Source of the DNA: Xylocopa sonorina
Lineage: Eukaryota > Arthropoda > Insecta > Hymenoptera > Apidae
Length of the DNA: 64,000 nt
Assembly (NCBI RefSeq): GCF_050948175.1
Contig: NC_135199.1
Coordinates: 6,886,501-6,950,500, forward strand
Reading direction: 5' to 3'
In this document: piece by piece, positions 37,638 through 50,683 of the stretch
How positions within the stretch are numbered: position 1 is the stretch's first letter
Layout: every line of letters begins with the position of its first letter
Notes under the pieces: generated by a model
The model's database searches: none
Told to the model about the DNA's origin: nothing
What the model saw: only the letters and a program-made list of their open reading frames with translations
Made by a program: the position numbers and the translations under genes

Positions 37638-40182
37638 TGTACGCACACGGGCTGGTGAACTCGAGCGAGGGTGCGTTACCTGAATGCAATTTTTACGGTG
37701 GCAACGAAAAATAATCGAAACATTTTATCGCGGCGGGGATAAAGGCGCGGGAAAATGGTCGTGAAAATTCTTCACCGCGACACTTTCTGTGGAAAACGAG
37801 ATTTCCTCCGCGAATCGTTCAAAAGCCAGTTAACGCGCCAACGTTTCCTTCATTTTTGTCCTGCTCGTTTTTTTTCCCCCGTCGACCAAGCGCTCTTTTA
37901 AGGTCCGCACGCTCGCGTCTCATGTGTGTATCCTCGTTACACCGGGGTTCTTCGTTTCTGCTTCGTTTCTGGAGCGAACGTAACCGAATACGAAAGCACG
38001 CTCTAAAGTAACGTGCAAATTCTCAATAACGCGTCGCGTGATACGAAATTCCCTTCCCTCCAGCCTCTATTTTTCTTTAAATGCTCGGCATATTATTTTT
38101 AACGTCGGCCCGCGTTGCATATAATCGTCCCGCGGGATCTTGCGTAGAATTAACATTTCTGCCGCACGAAACGAGTCACGGGAGAACAAGCACGATGTAT
38201 CGAAACACGCGTCCTTTATTAAGTGAAATTTCGTTTTATTTAATCGGAAGTTAAACGCACGAGAGAGAGAGAGGAGGGAACCGGGGAACGGAAGAGAGGA
38301 AAGGAGAATAAAAGAACGTAGCGTTTCTTTCTCTCTCTCTTTTTTCTTCATCTGCGCACAATGGACGTAAATTGGAAACAGACGCATTCCCGTGCTAACT
38401 GAAATCTTCTCCCCCAATTATCATCAAGATATATTCAATCCTGGGGACATCTAATCAGACACCGCAGCAGGGTGAATCTGCGGGCAGTTTATAAATTGGA
38501 CCCTCCTTGTATATGCTGATAGAGGTCCAGAGAGAAGGGCGGCCGGAATCAATGTGATGGAACTCAGAATTAGGAGAGCGGAGCGCTACGCCGGCGGGGA
38601 GAAGTAGATTTCAACCCTCCCGAGGGGATTTTCAGAGCGGCGAGTTCCGTACGAGGTACCACTCGGTCTCTCTGCCCGTGTTCCACCAGCGGGCATACCG
38701 CTTCACTGTACGCGGCGACATTCATCTCGATTCAATTTTCTCGGATAAAAATTATAACCGCGTCGTCGTGCGGTTCTTTTCTCATTACTACGACCAACGT
38801 GCTATTCGAGGATTAACCCTCGACCGACTCTGTGCACGTTTACGCTGTCAGTAACCGTGACGCGATGTCACCATTTATTACAATCGCTCTCGTATATACT
38901 GTCTACATGTACCAATTGATGAACTCGAAATTTCAATACTGTTACAGACGCGCAAAGAGTCGTATTAGAACGCAAAAAGACATTGTCGTGCCGGATAATA
39001 GACTTTCCGTCGAGTAGAATAGGCAAGAAGTTTTGATAAGCCGCTTACAGGGAACTGAAAAGGTATCGATTGCCATTATTCCAGGGGCGCGACTAATAAC
39101 CTCCTGAAATTTTAAGCGCTCCCTCCTTTATTAAGGTAATTGTTTCCTCGAGTGGGCTCTATTGGCTCGTACCGTCTCGCGAGCGAGGACTCGTTCCGTG
39201 TTACCTGTATTACGGGTACACACCTACGGTCCCGACTTCGCGGCGCCTTCGCGTACAATTTCCTCGAAACGTAATGGCGGACTGGTCCCGGCCCACGGTG
39301 TCGTGGACGTTGAAAACTGGAATCCGTAGCAACCGTATCGGGGACAACGGCGGGTCGAACGAGTTACAATACGGTGGACTTCCGGCCTCTCATCCCACGC
39401 GTTCGCCATTGTGACGCCGGGTGGTAAACGGGATCGTGTTTTATACGACCGCGATATTTTACCTGCCCACGGCACAAGTCGTAAGAAGAGGCAGCAGTCT
39501 CGCCACTGCGGACGCGAAATCACGACCGAAGGGAGGACGGTGGGCGAACGTGGAAAGGGTACACGTCATACAAATGAGTTGTCATTCATTTCCACCGGCC
39601 CCCCCTCTGATTCTGATTCATGCCTCCTGCAGTCTCGTATTACTCATATATAAAAGAGGCGTGCGCGCGACTTAAACAAAGCTCGGTTCACCTGACGCGA
39701 GCCCTTCACCTTCGAGCATGCCAGCGGACGCAGCAGCGTGCGACACGCACCCTCTGCTGCAACGACGACTCCGCTCTGCACGATCCCTCTCGATTATCTC
39801 GTTTAAAATACAACGCGACGAGGGGGCTGGGTGTTGGCGGGTGGTGGTATAATGAAATTGAAATGCAACTCGTTGCGAGAACGCAACGAAACAGGTCGGT
39901 TTGCGACTCGTGTGCTCTTGTCGAAGGAACGAGTAACGAAGAATAATAGGCGGAGTTCGGATTCGATGTTGACGAGCTTAAGTTGGACACGATATTTCTT
40001 TCTAAACGTATAACTATGTTGGTCAGTGCGCAATGACTGCTGGATAATGCGCGTACTTTTGTTTACTCCTTTAGTCGACGCTCATCAGGAGTTCCACCCT
40101 ATTTTTCTCGTTATACGGTGGCGAATGGAAAAAGGCAAAACTCGGGAGACAAAGGGAACGAGAGGGTAGGTGCGAAGGAAGA

Positions 40183-40200
40183 AGAGAGAGAGAGAGAGAG
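40183..40200. repeat. GA microsatellite
   Basis: A pure GA run of about nine units following gaaggaa. No core promoter is seen next to it. Confidence 0.85.
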
Positions 40201-42467
40201 TAATGCAAATTGAAGTTGGCTCGTTTGCATAATTCAATCATTTATGCCATCCTCTCGATCGATAATGCGAGAAGTTGCATAATACATTTTTTATTAAGCG
40301 CGCAGCTAACGCGGACAAGGGGCACGGGCGTTTTCCGCGGTTCCCCCATCAAATATGCAACAAATTTCCGCGGGCGTAAATATTTCAGCGCGTTTAACAA
40401 ATCTCGAGTCGCTGAACTGTCTGTACTAAAACCGCAATTTCCTGTCGCTACATAAATGTCGAAAATCCTGTAAACGACGTTTTAATTAGAGACCCGCGCT
40501 CATCCGGCTAAACACCGCGCGAGCGTCATTTGTGCCTGCGTCAATTATCATTTAAATAGTACCCGCTAAATTGCGCATGCATTACACACACGCTACCCGC
40601 CCCAGCGTTTCATAATTTGCACTCTTTAACGAATGTTTACGCGCGATCGATGGAACGTAACGAGTTTACCTTCTCGCGACAGACGTTCTTCTGACCGGTT
40701 CGTTTCGTTTCGCAAGGGACCACAGCCCTGGCCTCGTTATCGCCTGATTTTCCCTATACCTGTCCATTATGCACGCGAGCAAAACCCACGAAACTTTCGC
40801 TCGAACCCCGTCGAATCGTGACGCTCCCCATCGACGATATTCGTGACGAATTCACGCCCGTCGGACAGGTCCCCTCGAAGACTCGTAGCAGCCTATACGT
40901 TTGATGGAAAGTTTCGCGTGTGTGCTCGTTCATAGGCACACGGTCCTTCGAGGAAAACTTCGTTCAACTTTTGAAGACGGTCCCGAATGTGTCGCAAGCA
41001 CAATGTGTTCCTTGCTCCGCATTGTTTACAACGAGATGTACGTCTGTAGAATACACCGTGAATATAGTGCGCGAAACTTTTCGGATTGTTCGCTTAGAAA
41101 AATAAGAAAAGGTGCTGGCAGATTGGATCGTTGGCCAAAGAGAGGAATGGTCCAAGTTTAAACTCTGGTTATCCTTTCGTCTCGATGGTACTATTTTCTT
41201 TTGTAATCGAAAATGTATTCGTTACGAGTACTATCGATTGGTTGTTTTTTTAGACACCGCCATTATTGCCAGGGGAAAATATCCGATTTGGGATATCGAC
41301 GGTCTGTGACAAATTGCGTTCATCAAATTTCAGGATCACGTATCCGTGGCGCGCCCCTTGCATTAATCCCGAGGATAATTCGATTCAACGAGATCGAAAC
41401 TAGAATCGTAGACTTAATCCATCTTTATGCCTCGCGAAGATTGCGCCTGCTAACGGCGAATCGTTAAGAAGCTCCCTCAGAGGCGAGCAGGATTCCCAGA
41501 TTTGTCACGCTGGCTGTCCTTTCGATGCGGGAAATAATTCTCCCCTCGCGCGGTACGGTGTTCTATTCATTTTCTTCGTTAAACGGAAACATTTATTTCG
41601 AGCGGAGAAACTGCCGTCAGATATACGCAGCCAGAAATAATCCGCTGTGCAAACGGAAGGATAACGGCGTCAGCCGAGCAATTTGATTTTTCAGGGGGTG
41701 CACGCGAATTCGTTTCGTAGAACAGCGTCGCCAGTCGCGAAGACAACGATTGTTTGAACAGGTATTAAACTTTGGAGACACGCGGATACGCGCTGGTTCG
41801 AGCGTACCCAGATTGGGGACGATCTTAGTTCCCCTACGCTTCGCAGCTAATTTTCCCATGTTCCTTAAAATATAGAGGTATTTTATAACAGCTCAACTAA
41901 CTTGGGTAAGTATCGCTGGCAGCGCGCTCGAGTGTTTGCAGAATTCATAACGCACGAATATCTCCTACGGGCCGATTTAGGTGGAGCGTCGAAAAGTTTC
42001 GAATCCTCGCTCTGCCAGCATCGAGCGAAGCCGAACTATTTGACTTGCCCTCGACCCAGTACGTTTTACAACGGAGCGCAATTAATATTTTCCTTCGTCG
42101 GTTAAGTTTCGCGGGAAATCGGATTGTCAACGATCCTCCGCGTCGTCGAGGAAAAAGCTGCGTCCCGTTACGCGTCGTTGGTTAACGGAAAGAAGAAACC
42201 GCGTTCGTCGATACGAACCTGTGGTGGAATTAAAAAATTGTTCGTTTTTCGCCGCCGTGCGAGCTTCGAACGAACCGAGCTTTAACCAGGAATCTCGCGA
42301 TCGAAATTGTCCAGCGTGTTTTCGGAACGGAGGAATAAAAGTCGGCGAGAGAATCGGTGTAATTTTCCGGGAATGTTCCGCGACCAATGGAGGGCAAGAA
42401 ATTTCGGTGGGAAAACCGTGGTCCGTTCTCATTCGCGATTCAATAATAGAAAAGATTGGACGGAAGG

Positions 42468-42483
42468 TACACACACACACACA
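42468..42483. repeat. CA microsatellite
   Basis: A short acacac run of about eight units, and the only CA array of note in the window. Confidence 0.85.
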
Positions 42484-44469
42484 TCAAATCCAATAAAAAC
42501 TGATTTGCCCAATTTTTCGCCGCTCATAAATGGAATTTCGCGTTGGTGACCAAAAAAAAGAACGCGGTTACCCGTACGCCGAATAATTTACCAATTTTTT
42601 TGATCGATCCCATTCGTTAATCGAGTGAACACGATAAGATTTAATTTCTTCGCTACTGGCAACACATCGTGATTAAGATAATTGTACGAGAGTTAAATTC
42701 GACGAGTAGGATCAACGAATATGATGATATGTGTGACGTGTGGAATAATTTGTCGGGAAGTTAACTCGAGAGTAAAAGGCGTCGCACCTAAGGAGACGAC
42801 GTCGATCGAAGGGACTCAGTTTTTCGGCAACTGTAGCGTGAAAACGGGCGAAGCCGCGGCGAATCGTCGCCAGTCACGCCCAGATACTATATTCGCTTTT
42901 GTATTCAATCCCTCCGTCGCCCTTCGGCAATTTCGTTTACGTGGACCAATGGCTCACAATAGGGTCTCACAAAGGGATGATCGGGTCCCCGCCAATAAAC
43001 CAGGGGTTACAGGGGAAATCGGACTCGTGTGCCGGATTCTATCGCGAGGATGAGTGGGTCAACCGATAAATGGCATACACCGACGGCGACGCCGGCGTCG
43101 CTGGCGTCGTTCCTCTCGACGAGAATCAAATCTGTGCTCTGGCTCGAATCGAGCCGAAAACACACGAAAAATTGCAACTGGAGAAAGAAAACCGACGAAG
43201 AAACGAGTGAAAACGAGTTCTGTTTGGGTTAACGAGTTAATCAGAGAGCGTTGTACCGTACCAATCGCGCATCGTGACAAAAGTTCAACGTTCAATCAGA
43301 ATTCATATCAGTCGATTTAAAAATTGATGCAATTGAATAGCGGAGAATTTAGTTTCCACGAGTTTGACGATACAGCAGCGTTGCGAACGATGGTACAATG
43401 TCCAAAAGATACGTCCGTCTTGCAGTGGTTAGTGGTACTCGTGGGTAAAAGCAATATGGTTCCTGGTGGAGCAATACAAGGGGCAAGTAGAGGAGTAAGT
43501 AGTATAACGTGTTCGTGTAACACTTGAATAACGACGGTTCTTCACGAGTGGAGTTCACGTGGCGCGACCCTATATAGTTTTGCCCTCTGCGATTCGCAGA
43601 ACCGTTTAGGCCATTCCAGTAGTTTTAACATGGCGAGAGGACGACCTGATTGGTCCTAGGCGGTGCCCCGGCGTCGTCCTGCATTTCTCATTCGAGCCAC
43701 CCTGAAACACTTTCGGGGTTCTTCGCCTACTATGAATTTACAATGAGAGCTCCCCTTTGTCGTTGGAAACTTCGTTTTTACAGTGGCGCTCGGGGAAAGT
43801 TTCGCCATTACAGACTGGGCGTTTTTCATAATGTGGAACAAACAGTTGCGTCAGTTCAGCTTTAAACCCGCGGGAAGTTTAACACCGCCTTCTTCTCAAC
43901 TGCGCCGTTCTCTAATGCATTGACACGTTATTTAAAAGCGTCCGCAGAATTAATGTTTACGATCTGGCAATTCGCGACGAGTGAATTCCAAGTTCTCCTA
44001 CGTTACGAGTGTAAATTCATTTCCATATCGAGCCACGTAGTACGCGACTGTTACCAAACGAGTGTTGCAAAAATGGCAACTGGAAAAAGGGCCATCGATG
44101 GCGACGAATACATTACATTAAGTCGTTCCCATATTTTTCTAACACGTGCAAAATTCGTTCTATTGCTTTCTTTTTTTACGATTCCTTCGGCCCCCTTGCA
44201 TCTAGTTCGACACAGCCGGGGGTTCTGTTGGGGTTACTTCGTAGCCCGCCGTGGAACCGAATGGAAAGCAACCCCCGGCTAAACGCGACCCCTCTCTCCC
44301 TCGGCCATTAGGTGTTTTTACAATGAATCCCTATTTACCGGGCTGTCAATGCGATATTTATGTTACCCGATATTGCGTCTCCGAGCGAGTAATTGAAATT
44401 TTCCTGCCGCGCAACTGTCTATAGCCTTTCGATCTCGCGTATGCGAGATCTCGATCGAGCTGTGAGTCA

Positions 44470-44493
44470 GACGACGACGACGACGACGACGAC
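44470..44493. repeat. GAC microsatellite
   Basis: Eight GAC triplets, the same motif and strand orientation as the array at 22,890. Frames through it encode poly-Thr, poly-Asp or poly-Arg on one strand and poly-Ser or poly-Arg on the other, with no support for coding. Confidence 0.9.
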
Positions 44494-47400
44494 GGTCCGG
44501 TGCACCGCGAAACGGTTTCCGTCCGATTATCGGCGCGATCGTCTCGTGACTCGATCGACGATCCACGCGTCCGCTCGATCGTGCCAGATTTCCAACGGAT
44601 ACGGCTTCTACCTTTTCCCTGGCTGTATCCTCGGTGAAATTTATCCGCGAACACGTGCACGATATGTATACGAGTTCTCTCCGGAGAACCATGAAGCTCC
44701 TTTTTATCCGGAACACCGGAGCCAGGAATATCGATGAAGAACGTAAGGTAAGCAGAAGCACCCGTTATTTGCGGCAGACAATTCCCACGCAGGTTGCATG
44801 GATTTATTGTTAATTTCCCTCGTAGCGAACGGTGCAGCCACCCTCCTCATCGATTACCAAGAATCTGCCCGTTGTCCTGGCTTTCTTTTAATCCCTCTCT
44901 AGTTACGAGCCAATCTACCTTTAAGGGCGGTGTGTACACGCGTCGTACGATACTTGGAGCAACGTTGAGTAAAGTATGAACGTTAAGGGTGGTCGTACGA
45001 TACCGCGAGATGTACGAGCGCTTGTCGCGATTCTGGTAGACGCAACATGGTCGTGGCTTATTTGCTGTGTATAATGTTTGCTATTTTTCGAGTTTAGAGA
45101 AACTCGACGATCGAGTTACACGGAGGGGTTTTGTTAATTAACAGAAGAATCGCGCCGCTTCCTTCTTTTCCATATCCCCGTTTCTCTCTTTCGGTTCTCG
45201 TTTCGCTGACGCTGGAACGCATTGCTTCGCAAACGGTGCTATTAATTAAGGATGGGAACGATTATTTTTTTTTTTTTCTTTTCCGGCTAGCCTCTTGCCA
45301 CCGCGCGCGCAGGGGTTTAACGTCGGTGAATTACAGCGTGAACCTCGTCGTTTATGCAACGAGCATGTAAACACGCCCGCATCCGCGGTCCACGGTGCAA
45401 AAAGTAACTCGCCGGCCACGAAGCAGTCGGGGGAAGTTTGAAATTTTAACGAGATGCATCCCCAGTTACCATGCGCGGCACGTTTCGATACGATATCAAA
45501 AAGAAATCCCCGCGTTACGATCGGTTTTGCGGCTCTTCCTTTCTATCCTCGCTCCGTGGACGCGTGCGCGTTCTCCATTTCTATCTTTTTTCTTTTTGCT
45601 CTTCTCTTTTCTCCTCGTTCGTAAATATTTTCGCGCGAAAAAGGACACTTCATAAATCACCCGCCGGACAGAATGACAAGTTGCCACGGGACGTCGAACG
45701 ATTTATCGCTCAAAACTGAGGCTGAGACGCGCATTTAGATGCGTTCTGCGATTCACCGTGCCGCGAAATCATTTTTGAAACGCGCGACTAAATTGAAAAT
45801 TAAACGACGACCCGCAAGTGGACGTTGCGGGTAAAGCACGCGGAAGAATCGAAGGTCTGGCCGTCTTCCTGTACGAAACGTAGTACCCGCGATACGCCGT
45901 CGGCTATTTAATCAAGAATTCATGTTTCGCTTGTGTTACGGTACACGGCAAGGCGTATCGAACGACGTGTACTTTGAATGGGCACGGCGGCTCGTTTTGA
46001 TTTCCCTGAAGCAACAGCTCGATTGATTTATTCATAATAAACGGGAAAAAATCCCATTATCGTAGAAACGAGTGTAATTTATGCACGGACTTGTGCATCA
46101 CCGATAGTTGCAGATAGATATCGCTCGTATCGCGTAGTGCCAATCATAAAAGTTCTATTTTTAAACGATAGAACGGATAAAATCCAGCGTGCAAGTTCGT
46201 TACGAGACAGACGCGGTTAATAAAGTTGGATGGCATAAATTTGAAGTATATGGGTGGGATACGGGTAGGAGGATCGAGACGTATAAATTCATTTTCTCAA
46301 GAATCCGTGAAACTTCGCGTCGAGCACATCCTCGTCGCACGTTCGCGGTAATAAAATATTCCGCCTGATAAAAAATCTGTTTCCGTTCGTTCAATTTGCT
46401 CGACGACCCCATTAAGAACGATACGATTGCCCGCGATCGTATTTTTCCTAAACTCGGACGATCGAAATTAATTATCGACGCTCTTCCTTTTCTGATATGC
46501 GCTTCCCTAGGAATCGGTAACTCGAGGTTTCCGGTTTGTACGAAGCAATTTCCTTCGTCCCTTTTTTTTTTTCTTCTCCTTTTGTCGCGATATCCTCGAC
46601 GATATTGTCCGTGCGCCTTTTTTTTGCTCCGAGTGATCACGCGAATTACGTTTCGAGGTATGATGTCCGGTATAAACGAGGGAACGCGTGCAATTCGCTC
46701 GCGTCGTATCGGGAAAACGGTGTTCGCGGGGAGCCGATGTATCGTAATACGCGGGCGCATATTGCTGCCGTGACACATTTCACAGATAATACCCAGAAAT
46801 ATTTCTAGGCGGAGGGATCCCGTTTTTACATTAATCCCCGTTCAGAGGCTTATAACGCGCGAGCCAGACGTAGATAGCCAGAAAATTAGAAATTTATTGA
46901 CCCCGAGCGCGGGGGCTGCTCGCGTCGGGATCGAGTGGTTTCCGTGGTGTAATCCTTTCGTTTATGAGCGCCGCGTTTTTATAATACTCGATAGAGTCTT
47001 GATCTTCGTAACAAAGGGAACCTGTAAATTACGATTACCAAGAGCAGCGGAACCGGCGGTGTGTCCGATCGAAAAAAAGGGAGGGGACAAATCTCTTGTT
47101 AAAACCGATAAAAAGGCAAGGACGCCCACGGATAGTCGCGTTCGATGATATTTGTGGTCTGGTAAAATCGGCTCCATCCTTATGGGTATCTTTTTGCTCT
47201 TCGAGGATCTTGGCAACGATCCGCGGGTAAAAACACTCTCTTTGTCGCGCGGATTCCTCGGATTTCCGTCGAACCATATTCGAACGGGGTAATAAAATTA
47301 AAGACGAATCTCGTTCGCTCTTTTCCGCGGTGGTTTACCGCGAATCGACGTTTGGGGACGCCCACGATAGCGCGGCGGATAAAAGACCGGGGGACACGTA

Positions 47401-50400
47401 CGCGTAAAATATAATATTCAGCGAACGGATTGGCGAGGGGTGGTGCGCGCGACGGTGGCGAGCTTGTTCAAGATCGTGTAATGCAATCTGGGTGTAAATC
47501 GCGGTAGTGCGCCGCGAAATGCGAATGGCTGCTTGTCGTTGCAGTTCACGTATGTAGAGCAAGTGGCAGCATTCCAAATCTCACCACTTTCGTGGGATAA
47601 ACATTTCCGCCAGGACAACCGCTGCCGCCGGTTACGGATGCTGGGCAAAGAACCTAAGACTCGCGTGACGTTTGCGCGCACCTCATTATCGTAATAAGGA
47701 TTAGCGGACGCTGTTCTTGCCGTTGTACTCCAGGTTGAACGGAACAGGAAGTGGACCATTGATTCTAACTGGACGTACACGTTTATCGCGATTAAAACGG
47801 ATCCTCTGACCCAGGCTTAGAAATTGTCTGGACTTGTCGAAGCAAGAGATTTTATTTTGTCGATGAGCAAGATAACCACGATTAGATAACATTGGTTACC
47901 CACTCGTTTCTTCGATTGCATCGTCGCGTACAGATACGCGACGGAATAAATATGTCGAACAAGCGAATAGACTCTTGAAATTTTTTACCTCCCCCGGCTG
48001 TAACATTTTCCTGTCGGCTAACAGTTTCGCGAACTTTCCCCCCGGCGTTCCCTCCTCTCGCCACTCTCCTCGATCACGAAACTTCGTAATAAGGATATAC
48101 GCAAATATTTTCAAGTTGGAAGTAGTTCGCAGCGCGATCCTCGTCGTCGAGGATGCAGCCGAGCGGCGGGCTACACCGTAAGGAAACCCCGAGGTACCGA
48201 ATGCGCCGCGGCTCTAATCGCACGAAGTGGTTGTAATCGACAAACTTTTTGAACGATACCCGCTCGTTCTCTGCTCCAGCGACACAACAAACGTGAGAAC
48301 GCCCCACGTTCCCTCGACTAATGGAATTATACGACAGCCCCGACGATGGAGTGGCTCCGTTAGACTTAGGGGACAAGCCACGCCGCGTTTGTCAAATCCT
48401 ATCGGCCAAAGTTTTTGATGGGTTTCATGGAAATGTCGATTCCTTGTTCGCGAGCGCCGCTCCGGTACTCTCGTTCGCCTGTAACGCATCGATCTCGCGT
48501 GTACTCGCGAAGAACTGTGCGAGCTTATTTTTCCTTTAATACGAGTAACCTCGCGAATCAGTCGTTGGAAAATCTCGCGTATCAGGAGACGAATCGGAGA
48601 CGTCGAACGAGTTGGGTACACGAGGTCAGATTTTCTTTCGCACGATGCCATCGTTGTTCGATCGCAGTCATACACGCGTGCGGCTAATAGACCGCAGGCC
48701 TTCCCCCCTCTGGTCCCTCTAATGAACTTAATAGAACGTAGATTGCGTATCGACAAATCCAGCCGGTGTAGAATCCGGTAAATTCGACAGAAATGTATCG
48801 CGATGCGGTGCGGTGCGCCGACCGTTTCGCTCTATCGATTCCGCCGAATAATTCCGCGTCGAACAGACGACTAATCTCCCCCTCGATCGCGGATAATTCG
48901 AACTTCAAACGCGAACTTGACGAGCACGGCCGTTGGGAACTTAGCAAACAACGATGCTCGAAAACCACGGCTATCGTCGGTTGATCGCTGGGGCCTGTCG
49001 AGAAAATTCACACTCGCCTAACGAACAACGATCGCCACTTAAGAGGAAGACGTACCGTCTCGAGCAGGAGAGCCGTGTTAGCCCTTGGTAATACAGCGTC
49101 GAGGGACACGATAGGGCGTGCGTGGAAAAGAAATGTAGGTCCGTTCTTAATGGCCAGTGGCATGGACCATACCCATCGAGAAGGGTAAGACGAGGACGAA
49201 GGTGTTCGCATCGCGTGTGTGCGACTATCCTGCGCGCGGTAGGCTGGTAATAGCCGCGTTTCTCACCCTTAGCGGGTCGAACCGGGTGATGTTGAGAGGA
49301 CTGGAGCGCACGGTCGAGGGGAAGAATAGAAAGAGACATCCGCGCGAAGGATGGGACTAGGCCAGGCGAACGACTGGGCAGGGAAGAGGCATCGCCTCTG
49401 GTAAAGGCGTACGTGTTCATCATCCTCGAGCCGGCTGCCGTAGTAATTACGCTTTCACGTCGCGCGACCCCAGCCTCTGTGTACGCTCGATCCCCGTAGC
49501 CAGCCGCGTAGGCAGCCAAATAACTACAGCGAATCCTTATACTTATTTCCTGTCGATGTTTTGCATCGGTACGTCGGCGAGCGGGCGAAGCCAGGCCCGC
49601 GTTTTCTACACCGTCGGGTATTACGACCGCGCGAGCGAAACGACCGGGTAAAAACTGGCTCGCGGAACGCTCCGAGAACCGGCGGTCGACGTAAAATAGC
49701 TTTTAAAAGTTTTCGAAGACGCACTCGTTAGCTGTACCTGGCGTGCAAAACGTATCCGTCCGTTCGCGGCGGCCGCGCGCACGGTTCGCCAGGCTGGCTG
49801 AAAGAAAAACCGGAAGGCTGGAGGAGGCGAGCGAGGCGGCAAGAAATTCTACGTCTTGCCCGCTGTCTCGCGAAAGCTTCAGCGGTGAAAACTCCGTAAT
49901 TGTGTTTCTGTATAGCTGCCACGGTATGAGACGTACGGGTCGTTAAGGCGGTTCGTTTTTCGGTTGTCCACGGCCACGGAGCTTATGCTAGTCGAGAACA
50001 TGATCGATGAGCGCGCGAAGATGCCTCCGGGGGTCTCTGTTGAAATTCGTATACGCACGCAAGTCGACACCGCTTAATGAATTGATAGTCCGCGCGCGAC
50101 TACGAGACGGAGAGAGGAGCGGAAAAAATTCCACGCGTTTGGGATTAGCGGCTGAAAAACCGACGCTCGTAATCCAATTTCGTATCGAGGATGAAATATG
50201 GAGTCTGCGGATGGAAGAGAATGTTTTTTACCGTTTATCGAATAATTTTCCGATGCTTTCGACGCGTATCCGTGATATCCAGCCACGCTTCGAGGTATCC
50301 TGATTGAGTCGTAATAGTAAAATCTCGCCAAGGTCTTACGCTTTGCATTTTTCGTCACGACGAAACGAGGCTCCGTTATTATTATTATATCGAAGATCGA

Positions 50401-50653
50401 GCGTGCACGATGATCTCGACCGGTTGTACCGATATCTATTTGCGGCTTATGAAAATCCTTAAGCCCCGTAAATCACCAGTTATGGGAGCAGATGTAAATT
50501 ACGATTATTGCTGGTTTTACGAGTTTCGACAGCGCCTTGGTAATCCGACTGTCACACCGTAAAAGCGAAAGTAGGGGATTCGCAATAAGTTGAAACTTTA
50601 CGATCGTTCGATCGCGAGCATTACGTACGCGTAGGTTTTCAAGGGCAGGGCGT
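44494..50653. other. Non-coding stretch
   Basis: No confident exon, RNA gene or mobile element. It has a T13 run at 45,265-45,277 and a T10 run near 46,563. The open frames, up to about 190 codons on the minus strand near 46,200-46,780, have irregular composition and no splice support. Confidence 0.5.
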
Positions 50654-50683
50654 GAAGGAAGGAAGGAAGGAAGGAAAGAAAGA
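50654..50683. repeat. GGAA/GAAA microsatellite
   Basis: A run of five GGAA tetramers changing to GAAA at the end. On the minus strand it encodes a short repetitive Leu-Ser-Phe stretch within a chance frame. Confidence 0.9.

Larger units (their letters stand above)
37638..44469. other. Non-coding stretch
   Basis: No confident exon. It holds GA and CT runs at 38,261-38,340, a strong TATA-like tatataaaag at 39,647-39,656 without an initiator at the right distance, an 8-bp stem tcgttgcg/cgcaacga at 39,870-39,889, a GA run at 40,183-40,200, and a CA run at 42,468-42,483. A strong isolated donor-like site gtaagtat occurs at 41,906, and a 15-bp palindrome tctgcgattcgcaga at 43,586-43,600. An 8-bp stem gatctcgc/gcgagatc lies at 44,431-44,450. 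Confidence 0.5.

Noticed and set aside
39647..39656. Strong TATA-like tatataaaag as a promoter
   Set aside because: No initiator at about +30 on either strand (the nearest TCA is more than 40 bp away), and no exon-like sequence follows.
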